A DNA stretch of 64,000 bases, taken from assembly GCA_002389045.1 (NCBI GenBank), contig DGNS01000005.1:106288-170287 (forward strand), read 5' to 3'. A program made the position numbers and the translations under genes. The notes below the pieces were generated by a model, which saw only the letters and a list, made by a program, of their open reading frames with translations, did not search any database and was not told the origin of the DNA. This DNA is from Thiotrichaceae bacterium UBA4486. GTDB lineage: Bacteria > Pseudomonadota > Gammaproteobacteria > Eutrophobiales > Eutrophobiaceae. The first letter of the stretch is position 1, and each line of letters starts with the position of its first letter. Below are positions 47,606 through 57,808 of this stretch, one piece after another.

Positions 47606-48613
47606 TCAGACCTTGTCGGGGGACGGATGGGCTGCAGCTTTCCTGAAAAGATATTTGACTTCGATGTGATGCCAGAGTAACAAACCGGGCACGTCAAACA
47701 CGACTTCACGGATACGGATAGCCAGTGATACGGCCAGACCGACATCGGGGGCGAGACCGACCAGTGCGCCAATCGCCATGAAACCGCCTTCCTGCACACC
47801 ATAACCATTCGGAATGACAAAGGCGATGTCGGTAATGATCTGGGTCAGACTTTTTAATATCAGGGCCTCGATGATACTGACCGGATAACCCAGCAGATAG
47901 CAGGCCAGCCAGACTTCGCCGGTGGTGAGAACCAGACCCAGTGTGCGCCAGAATAACGAGGCCATAAACCGGCGTTTATGCGCATAAAGTTCGCGCACAA
48001 TATCATCCACACTATGGGCATTATCAGTGATTCGTAACCAGTTCTCCGATGAATTGAATCTGGCGATGAGTCTGGCGCTGAATCCGAACATGCCTTTACG
48101 CTGAAGAAAGATGAAACCGACGACATTCAGGCCGAATAAAAGGATGCCGGCGGCAATATACAGGGCGAGTTGATCATCTATCGCCAGCATCAGCATCAGA
48201 CAGGCGCCGATAATCGACCATGGGACAAGTGCGAGTGCCTGGACTGCCTTGTCAACCATGACCGAGGCACAGGCATCCATACCATCTCTTCCCCACAGGT
48301 GCAGCAGACGTGCCCTGGCAACATCACCACCAATGGTGGCAACCGGTAACAGGGTATTGATAGCACGCCCCATCCACATAGCCAGAAACAGTTCCCTGAA
48401 AGGAGGCACACGGCCAGTGGGGAACAGGTATTTCCAGCCATGGACCTGGATTATAAAACCGGGCAGCCAGATCAGCGGCAGCGTTAACAATAACCAGCCA
48501 CCTTCGAGCAGCAGGGTAATGACCTCGCCAACACCTTGCCAGATAATGAGTCCGGCGAGTATCAGCAGGCCGATGAACAAGCCGGAAATGGAAAAAAACC
48601 TGACTGTGTTCAT
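47606..48613 (-). CDS. Lysylphosphatidylglycerol-synthase-type flippase domain protein
   Basis: A 335-aa membrane protein with about eight helices, of the UPF0104/LPG synthase membrane-domain group. The conserved N-T-L-L-P-V-A-T-I-G-G-D-V-A-R (near 86-100) and N-G-Y-G-V-Q-E-G-G-F-M (near 271-281) are hallmark motifs. Members such as HpnL and GtrA-like flippases move lipid-linked molecules across the membrane. It is the last gene of a four-gene lipid-type cassette, 19 nt after the epimerase. Confidence 0.82.
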   Translation of the reverse strand: MNTVRFFSISGLFIGLLILAGLIIWQGVGEVITLLLEGGWLLLTLPLIWLPGFIIQVHGWKYLFPTGRVPPFRELFLAMWMGRAINTLLPVATIGGDVARARLLHLWGRDGMDACASVMVDKAVQALALVPWSIIGACLMLMLAIDDQLALYIAAGILLFGLNVVGFIFLQRKGMFGFSARLIARFNSSENWLRITDNAHSVDDIVRELYAHKRRFMASLFWRTLGLVLTTGEVWLACYLLGYPVSIIEALILKSLTQIITDIAFVIPNGYGVQEGGFMAIGALVGLAPDVGLAVSLAIRIREVVFDVPGLLLWHHIEVKYLFRKAAAHPSPDKV

Positions 48614-48632
48614 TGCCCGCGAATAAGCCGGA

Positions 48633-49616
48633 TCAGATGAGTTTTTCGATCCTGAACCAGTCGACAGTATCCTTTGCGGATTGCTCTACCGGTCGTGGTT
48701 CAAGGCCGAGCTCTTCAAGAGTTTTTGACGCATCGAAAAACATCGAACGGCGCGTCAGTTTGACGCCGGTCAGCGTTGCCATCGGCATGTTGTCGGTGAT
48801 ATATCGCGCCCACTGTTCACTGAACCAGGCAACAGCCAGTGCCAGCGTATACGGGACTCGTAATTCGGGTGCAGGGCGATTGGCGTATCGGCCCAGAATG
48901 CCCAGCCAGTCTGAAAGTCTGTGGTTCTCGGAACCAAGCAGATAGCGAACGCCGGGACGGCCCTTTTCCATTGCCAGAACCATACCCATGGCGACATCAC
49001 GCACATCGATCAGGTTCAGACAGCATTCCAGTATCGCGGGCAATTCACCGCGGCAAAATGCCAATGCCATGCGTGTGTGTGGTGTCAGGTTGCGATCGCC
49101 CGGTCCCACAGGCAGGGTCGGAGTCACAACAATTACCGGTTCACCCTGTTTGCCGAGATCCAATGCTGACTTGTCAGCCCGATATTTACTTAAACAATAG
49201 GGACCAATCATATGCTCTTCTTTCAGTTCCAGGAATTCTACTCCGCTGCCGTTGAAGTCTGAAGTTGTCAGAATACTCTCGGTGCTGGTATGCATGACGC
49301 GTTTGGCGCCATTTTGCAAGGCAGATTCGAGTACATTGAGAGTGCCCCTGAAATTGATCGCATCAAATTCCTCCGGTTGTTTGCGCCACAAATTGGGATC
49401 GGCTGCCAGATGATAAACATACTCGCAATCTTTCATGGCATTGTTCACCGCTTGCTGGTCGCGTATATCGGCGAACACCACTTCAATCCTGTCCAGGGGT
49501 AAATGCCTGGTGTCTGCACCCGGACGTTCAAGTACGCGTACCGGCTTGTCCATGCCCAGAAGTATATTGACCAGGTGGGTCCCGATAAAACCGGCGCCGC
49601 CGGTGACCAGATTCAA
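48633..49616 (-). CDS. NAD-dependent epimerase/dehydratase (HpnA-like)
   Basis: A 327-aa extended short-chain dehydrogenase. It starts with the Rossmann T-G-G-A-G-F-I-G (5-12), has a T-S-T-E-S-I catalytic Ser region and the Y-C-L-S-K catalytic Tyr-Lys. Sequence flow is closest to hopanoid-associated sugar epimerases, but no hopanoid gene is in the window. The ATG overlaps the previous gene's stop by 4 nt. It likely modifies the polar-lipid head group in this cassette. Confidence 0.85.
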   Translation of the reverse strand: MNLVTGGAGFIGTHLVNILLGMDKPVRVLERPGADTRHLPLDRIEVVFADIRDQQAVNNAMKDCEYVYHLAADPNLWRKQPEEFDAINFRGTLNVLESALQNGAKRVMHTSTESILTTSDFNGSGVEFLELKEEHMIGPYCLSKYRADKSALDLGKQGEPVIVVTPTLPVGPGDRNLTPHTRMALAFCRGELPAILECCLNLIDVRDVAMGMVLAMEKGRPGVRYLLGSENHRLSDWLGILGRYANRPAPELRVPYTLALAVAWFSEQWARYITDNMPMATLTGVKLTRRSMFFDASKTLEELGLEPRPVEQSAKDTVDWFRIEKLI

Positions 49617-50626
49617 GGCTGCACTCCCTGTGCCTGCAACTCACGCTGCATGATGAAAAGGTGATTGTAGTCGGGCTTGAGCCGTTCCTGCGTTATGGTA
49701 TTAACCATCTTTACGGCGGCACGGTTGTAGGGACAGGGAAATTTGCCGGCCAGACTGACAAGATAGCCGTTGTAGGCATCGATCTCGGTGTGCGCAGATC
49801 CCATATCCGGCGCCATAGAACAGTAGGTGCCACGCAGTGACGGCTTGAAAAACTGCGCCATGATTTCCGGCAGTCCCGGGGTGCGTAATATTTTTGAGAC
49901 GGTATCCGGATGAAACGGACCGATTTTCGCAAGTTTGAAACCGGCCTGTTTCAATATGGCATGGTTTTCCTGAATCAAACTGAAAAAGAGCTTTCTTGCG
50001 CGTTGGTCAGATAACAATGCCGCATTATCAACACCGGCCGCGGCCGCCAGAGGTGAAATAGCGGCGTTGTACATGAGTTTTGTTGCCTTGTATGGCAACA
50101 CATCGCGGACCCGGATTACCTGAAACAACGGATTACCCTGTAACGTCGTGGCCAGATCATCAAGAATTTCCTGATTGGCCGGTGTTGTATGGCGCCGTTG
50201 CCCTATATGTAATTCTCCGGCGCGTGTGATGCGAGCACAGGGACGGTGTCGTTCACATTCCGAGACGAATGAGGCAATGGCTTCACCGAAATGTCCTTGT
50301 CTGTCAAGCAACTCGTCATAACCGTTCTGGACAGGGATAAGAAAATCCTTTTGCGGTATTTTTTCGAGGACAATGGCATTGTGATAGGTCTTCGTGCATT
50401 GAAGCAAAATGCCCTGATCCGGGGCTTGCCAGTTCTCAAAGGCAACAAACGGAACATCCAGAAGGGCAGGGTGGCCTTCCACCTGAAGCCCATCACCTTG
50501 CCCGGCTGCCAGTTTTTCAGCATCCTGTTCGACCATGGTTACTGCGCGACCCGCGCAAACCAGCGCGTAACCCAGTGCGGTACCAATGCCGCCCGCACCA
50601 ATAATATGAACAGGGAGAGGATTCAT
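49613..50626 (-). CDS. Ketopantoate-reductase family protein
   Basis: A 337-aa PanE/ApbA-fold oxidoreductase. The N-terminal G-A-G-G-I-G-T-A-L-G (10-19) binds NADP(H); K-A-T-K-L-M-Y-N-A-A-I-S-P near 184-196 carries the catalytic Lys of the family. It is longer than PanE and lies inside a lipid-type operon with a CDP-alcohol phosphatidyltransferase (4-nt overlap upstream) and an epimerase (4-nt overlap downstream). That context argues against pantothenate synthesis. The substrate is unknown. Confidence 0.83.
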   Translation of the reverse strand: MNPLPVHIIGAGGIGTALGYALVCAGRAVTMVEQDAEKLAAGQGDGLQVEGHPALLDVPFVAFENWQAPDQGILLQCTKTYHNAIVLEKIPQKDFLIPVQNGYDELLDRQGHFGEAIASFVSECERHRPCARITRAGELHIGQRRHTTPANQEILDDLATTLQGNPLFQVIRVRDVLPYKATKLMYNAAISPLAAAAGVDNAALLSDQRARKLFFSLIQENHAILKQAGFKLAKIGPFHPDTVSKILRTPGLPEIMAQFFKPSLRGTYCSMAPDMGSAHTEIDAYNGYLVSLAGKFPCPYNRAAVKMVNTITQERLKPDYNHLFIMQRELQAQGVQP

Positions 50627-51237
50627 ACTGGCCCGGTGCAGGCACGTTTGCGCCGCTGGTACATATCATTGCCGATATAAATCGCAACCAATGGTGTGAT
50701 AGCCGCTGCCAGTATCAATAACAGGTTACCCAGTCCGAACAGAATGCCCAGAGGCACCAGAATCATCGCATCATCCGGATCAAAACCTGCGCGCGCATTA
50801 AAAGACGCAGCGCTGGCGTCGACGTCAGCCGCGACGCGGATGATTGTGTAAAAGATAATACTGATACAAATCCCGGCAATGATACCGAGCATAATGGCCC
50901 AATTACCCAGAAAACTGTCTGTGGCGGCAATACCTATACCTATAAAAACCGCAGAATTGCAGATCGAATCCACAACCAGATCATAAATCGCACCGAAACG
51001 GCTTGATTTACCGCTCAAGCGAGCCAGCTCACCATCGGCCCGGTCCAGCACCATTGAAATGATAAAACTGACGGCGCCGGCCCAATTCCACAGTTCCTCA
51101 CCAACAGCAAAGCAGCCGGCGGCAGCGAGGCCGGAGATCAAGCGGCCGGTTGTCAGGTGATTGGGCGTTACCGCCGTATCCACCAGCGGTTGCACCAGCA
51201 CACGGGAAAATCTGTGGATCCAGGTGTTATAACTCAT
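50623..51237 (-). CDS. CDP-alcohol phosphatidyltransferase
   Basis: A 204-aa integral membrane enzyme that joins a CDP-activated lipid (or alcohol) to an alcohol acceptor. The full signature D-x2-DG-x2-AR-x8-G-x3-D-x3-D is present (D65, D68-G69, A72-R73, G82, D86, D90). The acceptor cannot be read from the sequence: neither PgsA nor PssA features are clear. The ATG at 51237 is chosen; an upstream frame extension is unlikely. It is the first gene of the cassette. Confidence 0.9.
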   Translation of the reverse strand: MSYNTWIHRFSRVLVQPLVDTAVTPNHLTTGRLISGLAAAGCFAVGEELWNWAGAVSFIISMVLDRADGELARLSGKSSRFGAIYDLVVDSICNSAVFIGIGIAATDSFLGNWAIMLGIIAGICISIIFYTIIRVAADVDASAASFNARAGFDPDDAMILVPLGILFGLGNLLLILAAAITPLVAIYIGNDMYQRRKRACTGPV

Positions 51238-51423
51238 TGTGATAGATGCGGAGTAATTTGTTGTTATTATCCGGGTAGACCGCCATATACCCGGGTTAAA
51301 TGCAATACAAATTGTGTTTGTGCTGCCGGTTAGCATGGTGGTCGCATGTTACCGGGTTTAAAAAGGACTGATGCTCGCTCACATCCGGCTCACGCATATC
51401 AGCCATTCCCGCCACACATTCGG

Positions 51424-52431
<1,008 letters not shown>

Positions 52432-52569
52432 TTATGGTACGTTAATCACCTGGCTGAATCAAAACCGTCCGGGGCCATTTTCCAACTGCTATTCTTTCCA
52501 TTTCTTGTTAAGATAAATGCTTAATAAACATAAAGCTATCGATAGTATTATTTAAACAAGTTTAACTTG

Positions 52570-54873
52570 ATGTCACAAGCCACACGAAAAAAGCAAGCCG
52601 AGTCCGAAAGCCATACCGAGCTGCTCGGCAATATGCGTGAAGTCGCTATCTTCGCCCTGCTGGCGCTGGCGATTTTTATCCTGGTTGCGCTGCTCAGTTA
52701 TCACCCCGACGATCCCGGCTGGTCGCATGTGGTTTCCGGTGGCGAGATCCACAACAGCGCCGGAAAAATCGGCGCCTGGCTGGCCGATGTGTTCCTGCTG
52801 ATTTTCGGTTATTTCGGTTACCTCATCCCGGTGTTGCTGGCCTTTGACGGCTGGCGCCTGTTCGAAACACGGCGCCGGCAACGAGAATTGAGCCCATTGC
52901 ATTACATCGTGCGCCTGTCCGGTTTGATCATGATGTTTCTCGGCGGCTGCGGCCTGGCCTGGGGGCATATCCAGGCCGGGGCTTCCCTGCCGCACGAGGT
53001 ACGCGGCGCAGGCGGTATTCTTGGTGATGCGTTTGGTTCGGCGCTGTTTGCCATCGGCGGCCACCTGGGCAGCACACTGCTGCTGCTGTTCCTGTTTATC
53101 ACCGGTATTACGCTGTATACGGGTTTTTCCTGGTTACGGTTCATGGATCGGGTCGGCCACAAAACCCTGCTCTGGATCAGCCTGGCGCGGAACTTCATGA
53201 ACGATTTCAAGGTGCACTCCCAGGGACGTCAGGCACGGCGCGAACGGGAAGTGGTGATCAAGGAAGAACAGGAGCGCATCGTGGAACGTGAGCCGGTGCA
53301 GATCAACGAGCCGCGTATATCCGCTTTTGAACCCAGCAAGCGAGCCGAGGCCGAAAAGCAGGAATTTCTGTTTGAACCGCCGGCGGATTCCATACTGCCG
53401 ACTCTGAATCTGCTGGATGGGCCGTCGCCGTCGCGGGGTCAGTATTCTCGTGAAGCCCTGGAAGCCATTTCCCGCACGGTGGAATTGAAGCTTAAGGATT
53501 TCGGTGTCGAAGTGCAGGTGGTGGCCGTGCACCCTGGTCCCGTGGTCACCCGCTTCGAGCTGGAGCCTGCTCCCGGCGTCAAGGTGAGCAAGGTCGTCAA
53601 CCTGTCCAAGGATCTGGCCCGCTCGTTGTCGGTAGTCAGTGTGCGCGTGGTCGATGTCATCCCGGGCAAATCGGTTATCGGTCTTGAAATTCCGAATGAA
53701 AACCGTGATCTCGTCACCCTCGGTGAAATACTCAATTCTCCGGAATACGAACACGTCAAGTCCGGGCTGGCGCTGGCCCTGGGCAAGGACATCAGCGGCA
53801 AGCCGGTGGTGACGGATCTGGGTCGCATGCCGCACCTGCTGGTGGCTGGCACCACGGGCTCCGGCAAATCGGTGGCCCTGAACGCCATGATCCTCAGTAT
53901 CCTGTACAAGGCCATGGCCCGCGATGTGCGCATGATCATGATCGATCCCAAAATGCTGGAACTGTCGGTCTATGAAGGCATACCCCACCTGCTGGCTCCG
54001 GTGGTCACCGACATGAAAGAGGCGGCGAACGCGTTGCGCTGGTGCGTGGCTGAAATGGAGCGGCGTTACAAGCTGATGGCAGCGCTTGGCGTGCGTAACC
54101 TGGCCGGCTACAACAAGAAAGTGACCGAGGCGCATAAAATCGGCAAACCTATACCCGATCCCATGTACGCACCTGTCAGCGAGGAGGACGAAGTACCGGT
54201 GCTGGATGAACTGCCCTCTATCGTCGTCATCATCGACGAACTGGCCGACATGATGATGACCGTTGGCAAGAAGGTGGAAGAACTCATTGCCCGGCTGGCG
54301 CAAAAGGCGAGGGCGGCCGGCATTCATCTGATTGTGGCGACGCAACGGCCTTCCGTGGATGTGATTACGGGACTTATCAAGGCCAATATTCCGGCGCGGA
54401 TAGCCTTTCAGGTGTCTTCCAAGGTCGATTCGCGCACTATTCTCGATCAAATGGGTGCGGAAAACCTGCTTGGCCATGGTGATATGCTGTTTATGCCGCC
54501 CGGTACCGGTATTCCCGAGCGCATTCACGGGGCTTTTGTCGGTGACCACGAAGTGCATAACGTGGTCGATAGTATAAAAGGCGACAGCGAGCCGGATTAC
54601 CACGAGGAAATCGTCCGTGGCCCGGACGAGGGCGGCGCCGAAGCCATTCCCGGGCTGGACGCCGTCAGCGAGGATATGGACCCTTTGTACGACGAAGCGG
54701 TCAAAATAGTTACCGAATCACGCAAGGCCTCCATTTCCTATATCCAGCGCCGTCTGAAAATCGGTTATAACCGCGCCGCGCGCATCGTCGAGGAGATGGA
54801 GAACAGCGGCCTGGTCGGTCCGCTGGAATCCAACGGCAGTCGTGAGATACTGGCAGGGCCGCCGCCGGATTAA
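52570..54873 (+). CDS. ftsK: DNA translocase FtsK
   Basis: A 767-aa septal DNA pump. Four N-terminal membrane helices (about 25-180) are followed by a short linker (about 200-290), shorter than in E. coli. The motor has Walker A G-T-T-G-S-G-K-S near 427, [13 protein letters not shown] and the hexameric motif [10 protein letters not shown]. The C-terminal gamma domain (about 700-767, with [16 protein letters not shown]) recognises KOPS and activates XerCD. Start ATG 52570; a TTG just upstream is also in frame. Confidence 0.97.
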   Translation: MSQATRKKQAESESHTELLGNMREVAIFALLALAIFILVALLSYHPDDPGWSHVVSGGEIHNSAGKIGAWLADVFLLIFGYFGYLIPVLLAFDGWRLFETRRRQRELSPLHYIVRLSGLIMMFLGGCGLAWGHIQAGASLPHEVRGAGGILGDAFGSALFAIGGHLGSTLLLLFLFITGITLYTGFSWLRFMDRVGHKTLLWISLARNFMNDFKVHSQGRQARREREVVIKEEQERIVEREPVQINEPRISAFEPSKRAEAEKQEFLFEPPADSILPTLNLLDGPSPSRGQYSREALEAISRTVELKLKDFGVEVQVVAVHPGPVVTRFELEPAPGVKVSKVVNLSKDLARSLSVVSVRVVDVIPGKSVIGLEIPNENRDLVTLGEILNSPEYEHVKSGLALALGKDISGKPVVTDLGRMPHLLVAGTTGSGKSVALNAMILSILYKAMARDVRMIMIDPKMLELSVYEGIPHLLAPVVTDMKEAANALRWCVAEMERRYKLMAALGVRNLAGYNKKVTEAHKIGKPIPDPMYAPVSEEDEVPVLDELPSIVVIIDELADMMMTVGKKVEELIARLAQKARAAGIHLIVATQRPSVDVITGLIKANIPARIAFQVSSKVDSRTILDQMGAENLLGHGDMLFMPPGTGIPERIHGAFVGDHEVHNVVDSIKGDSEPDYHEEIVRGPDEGGAEAIPGLDAVSEDMDPLYDEAVKIVTESRKASISYIQRRLKIGYNRAARIVEEMENSGLVGPLESNGSREILAGPPPD

Positions 54874-54884
54874 AACAAAGCTAC

Positions 54885-54908
54885 TAGCCATTAGCTATTA
54901 GCCATTAG
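54885..54908. repeat. Heptamer array between ftsK and lolA
   Basis: Three tandem heptamers TAGCCAT, TAGCTAT, TAGCCAT and a final TAG, starting 12 nt after the ftsK stop. It ends ~50 nt before the lolA ATG. Confidence 0.85.
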
Positions 54909-54957
54909 TGGAAGAGTAATAGAAACTTAACCGGAAATAATTAACTACATCGTCCAA

Positions 54958-55596
54958 ATGAAAATAATCGTTCACTCTCTTGTTGCTTGTTGCTTGTTGC
55001 TAGTAGCTTATCCATCGAAGGCTACGGACAATGCACTAACCACGTTTTTAACGGATCTGGATACACTGAAATCCGACTTCACCCAGACTTTGATCGGCAC
55101 TAATGGAAATGTGCTGGAAGAGGCTGCCGGGGTTCTGGTCATGCAGAGCCCCGGTAAATTTTACTGGGCCTACGAATCACCCTATGTCCAGAAGATCATT
55201 ACCGACGGCAAGACATTATGGATATACGATCAGGATCTGGACCAGGTCACCATCAAGGATGTCAGCGAATCCATCAACGATTCTCCCGCGGCTATACTCA
55301 GCGGCAGCGACAATCTGGAGCGGCATTATCACGTGGAGAACCAGGGTAAGGTCGAAGGATTGAACATGTTCGAGTTGAATCCTGTTGACAGTGAAAACCA
55401 GTTTGAAAAGATTCATATCGGCTTTCTCGGCAGGCAATTGTTCCTGATGGTGATGTATGACAATCTCGGCCAGACCACCCGTATCAATTTCAAAAACACG
55501 CAACGCAATGTTGCCATAGAGGCCGCTCGTTTTGACTTCCTGCCGCCGGATGGCGTGGATGTCATCGATGATCGTCCCGGCAAGGCGGTCCCCTGA
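54958..55596 (+). CDS. lolA: Outer-membrane lipoprotein chaperone LolA
   Basis: A 212-aa periplasmic carrier that takes lipoproteins from the LolCD exporter to LolB. Signal peptide: K-I-I-V-H-S-L-V-A-C-C-L-L-L-V-A, cleaved near K-A-T. The mature start shows F-L-T-D-L-D-T-L-K-S-D-F-T-Q-T and P-G-K-F-Y-W-A-Y, followed by L-W-I-Y-D-Q-D-L-D-Q-V-T, all LolA features. The core of the signal peptide is encoded by a heptamer tandem repeat. No ribosome site is visible before the ATG. Confidence 0.94.
   Translation: MKIIVHSLVACCLLLVAYPSKATDNALTTFLTDLDTLKSDFTQTLIGTNGNVLEEAAGVLVMQSPGKFYWAYESPYVQKIITDGKTLWIYDQDLDQVTIKDVSESINDSPAAILSGSDNLERHYHVENQGKVEGLNMFELNPVDSENQFEKIHIGFLGRQLFLMVMYDNLGQTTRINFKNTQRNVAIEAARFDFLPPDGVDVIDDRPGKAVP
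54979..55006. repeat. Heptamer array inside the lolA signal-peptide codons
   Basis: CTTGTTG three times, then CTAGTAG. Because 7 is not a multiple of 3, the three copies are read in three different frames and give L-V-A-C-C-L-L, which serves as the hydrophobic core of the signal peptide. Confidence 0.85.
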
Positions 55597-55679
55597 ACGG
55601 GCAACAGGAATTCATCCAATGAACTATTGCGCTGACAGACCGCCACGGCAGCTGATATGGCGGAAAGCGTAAGACGGAT

Positions 55680-56990
55680 ATGACCACGCAACAGGATTAT
55701 CGGCCGCTCGCGGATCGTTTGCGGCCGGAATGTCTGCAGGATTATGTCGGCCAGGATCATATTCTCGGCGAAGGCAAACCCCTGCGGCTTGCCATCGAGC
55801 AGGGCCACCTGCACTCCATGGTGTTCTGGGGGCCGCCGGGTACGGGCAAGACCACCATTGCGCGGATCATTGCCAACCAGTGTGATGCGCAGTTTCTGAC
55901 CCTGTCCGCCGTACTCAGTGGCGTCAAGGATATTCGCGAAGCCATTGAACAGGCCGGTCAGTACCGCCAGGTTTACAGGAAGGATACCGTCCTCTTCATC
56001 GACGAGGTGCACCGATTCAACAAATCGCAGCAGGACGCGTTCCTGCCCCATGTTGAAAACGGTACAGTCACCTTTATCGGCGCCACCACGGAAAATCCTT
56101 CCTTTGAACTGAATAATGCATTGTTGTCACGGGTTCGCGTCTATGTGCTCAAGAGCCTGGAAGAATCCCACATAATCAGCCTGATGAAACGGGCGCTGGC
56201 CGACAGTGACCGCGGACTCGGTACGCGAAACCTGGCATTCAGTGACGACGCCCTGCGTAAACTGGCGTCGGCGGTGGATGGCGATGCGCGGCGGGCGCTG
56301 AATTACCTGGAAATCGCCGCGGATTTGAGTCCCGACGGCACACTGACGGATCTGCTGTTGAATGATATTCTTACCGGCGGCAGTCAGCGGCGTTTCGATA
56401 AAGGGGGTGAATCCTTTTACGACCAGATATCGGCGCTGCACAAGTCGGTGCGTGGGTCGGCGCCGGATGCAGCCCTGTACTGGTTTGCGCGCATGCTGGA
56501 TGGCGGTTGTGACCCGTTGTACATCGCCCGGCGTGTGGTGCGTATTGCCTCGGAAGATATCGGCAATGCGGACCCCCGCGCCCTGCACATTGCCCTGGAC
56601 GCCTGGAATGCGATGGAACGCCTGGGCTCGCCGGAGGGCGAACTGGCCATTGGCCAGGCAATAGTCTACCTGGCCAGCGCCGCCAAGAGTAATGCCGTTT
56701 ACAAGGCATTTAACTCGGCCATGGAGGACGCGAGCAAACACGGTTCACTGGAAGTGCCATTGCACCTGCGCAACGCGCCGACACAGTTAATGAAAGAGCT
56801 GGATTATGGCAAGCTGTATCGCTATGCCCATGATGAAGACAATGCCTATGCCGCAGGGGAAAACTATTTCCCGGACAAGCTGAAGGGACGGCGTTACTAC
56901 CAGCCTGTGGATCGTGGGCTGGAGATCAAAATCCGGGAAAAACTCGCCGGCCTGGCGGAAATGGATAAAAAAGCAAAACAGCGGGAATAG
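55680..56990 (+). CDS. rarA: Replication-associated recombination protein RarA
   Basis: A 436-aa AAA+ ATPase (MgsA/WRNIP1 family) that acts at stalled forks. Walker [10 protein letters not shown] (51-59), Walker [10 protein letters not shown] (105-113), sensor 1 [12 protein letters not shown]. The C-terminal tetramerisation part has Y-x-P and ends in a basic tail. It sits between lolA and crcB in the conserved gammaproteobacterial order. Confidence 0.96.
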   Translation: MTTQQDYRPLADRLRPECLQDYVGQDHILGEGKPLRLAIEQGHLHSMVFWGPPGTGKTTIARIIANQCDAQFLTLSAVLSGVKDIREAIEQAGQYRQVYRKDTVLFIDEVHRFNKSQQDAFLPHVENGTVTFIGATTENPSFELNNALLSRVRVYVLKSLEESHIISLMKRALADSDRGLGTRNLAFSDDALRKLASAVDGDARRALNYLEIAADLSPDGTLTDLLLNDILTGGSQRRFDKGGESFYDQISALHKSVRGSAPDAALYWFARMLDGGCDPLYIARRVVRIASEDIGNADPRALHIALDAWNAMERLGSPEGELAIGQAIVYLASAAKSNAVYKAFNSAMEDASKHGSLEVPLHLRNAPTQLMKELDYGKLYRYAHDEDNAYAAGENYFPDKLKGRRYYQPVDRGLEIKIREKLAGLAEMDKKAKQRE

Positions 56991-57054
56991 ATCGATCGTA
57001 CAGCGTTGTTTTAACGGGACAGATGTAGAGGAGTGCCCGCCCTGCACATGCCGA

Positions 57055-57110
57055 CTGAACCATGAACGTTGAAGTCTGAACTTTGAACCTCGAACCTTGA
57101 ACTCTGAACC
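57055..57110. repeat. Degenerate heptamer array upstream of crcB
   Basis: Eight consecutive heptamers with consensus YTGAACY (for example CTGAACC, TTGAACT, CTGAACT, TCGAACC), exactly 56 bp. It ends 14 nt before the crcB ATG. No fluoride riboswitch was recognised here. Confidence 0.82.
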
Positions 57111-57124
57111 TGATACATAAGTGC

Positions 57125-57499
57125 ATGAACCAGATCCTGTACATTGCCGCCGGTGGCGCCGCGGGCGCCGTCCTGCGTTACCTGGTGTCCACCGGGGTCC
57201 ACCAGTGGCTGGGCCGGGGGTTCCCCTACGGGACGCTGGTGGTCAACGTTTCCGGTTCGCTCGTCATGGGTCTTTTATATATCCTGTTAATCGAGCGTAC
57301 CGATGCCGGCCTTGCCTGGCGCGCCGGCCTGATTATCGGCTTGTTGGGTGCTTTCACCACGTTCTCGACTTTCTCGATTGAAACATTGAACCTGATCGAG
57401 TCCGGCGAACAAATGAAAGCGGCTTTTAATATCCTGTTCAGCGTATCCCTGTGTCTGCTGGGATGCTGGGCCGGAATTGTGCTGGGACGATTGCTATGA
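57125..57499 (+). CDS. crcB: Fluoride-specific channel CrcB (Fluc)
   Basis: A 124-aa four-helix channel that exports fluoride as an antiparallel dimer. It has G-G-A-A-G-A-V-L-R-Y near 9-18, T-L-V-V-N-V-S-G-S and G-A-F-T-T-F-S-T-F-S, the family's anion-path Phe/Ser motif. Its stop overlaps the DUF190 start by 4 nt, so the two are coupled. Confidence 0.95.
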   Translation: MNQILYIAAGGAAGAVLRYLVSTGVHQWLGRGFPYGTLVVNVSGSLVMGLLYILLIERTDAGLAWRAGLIIGLLGAFTTFSTFSIETLNLIESGEQMKAAFNILFSVSLCLLGCWAGIVLGRLL

Positions 57500-57798
57500 A
57501 TACAGAGGAAATCATTATTGCCCGGGTTTACCTGCATGAAGCGAAGGCTGACACACAGAAAATGCTTGAGTATCTGCACGATGAATGCAAGGTCAGGGGT
57601 GTGACCGTGTTTCGCGGGATAACAGGGTTTGGTAATTCGGGAAAATATCATTCAAGTTCATTGATGGACATGTCACTGGACCTGCCGGTAGTGGTCGAAT
57701 TTTTCGATGAACCTGAGAAAATGTTGCGAATCATCGAGACGCTTAACCACAGGATTAAACCCGGTCATATCGTCAGCTGGAGAGCTTCATCGAATTGA
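57496..57798 (+). CDS. DUF190 protein, coupled to CrcB
   Basis: A 100-aa soluble protein beginning I-I-I-A-R-V-Y-L-H-E-A, with G-V-T-V-F-R-G-I-T-G-F-G and a short acidic C-terminal part, all as in the DUF190 family (PII-like ferredoxin-fold). The ATGA overlap with crcB and the frequent pairing of the two families suggest a modulating role for fluoride export; no biochemical function is established. Confidence 0.9.
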   Translation: MNTEEIIIARVYLHEAKADTQKMLEYLHDECKVRGVTVFRGITGFGNSGKYHSSSLMDMSLDLPVVVEFFDEPEKMLRIIETLNHRIKPGHIVSWRASSN

Positions 57799-57808
57799 TG
57801 ACTATACG

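Noticed and set aside
53134..54603. A 489-codon frame antisense to ftsK
   Set aside because: Shadow of the motor domain codons; His/Arg-rich composition typical of antisense frames.
56991..57124. Fluoride riboswitch before crcB
   Set aside because: The conserved riboswitch core was not found; the gap is filled by degenerate heptamers.
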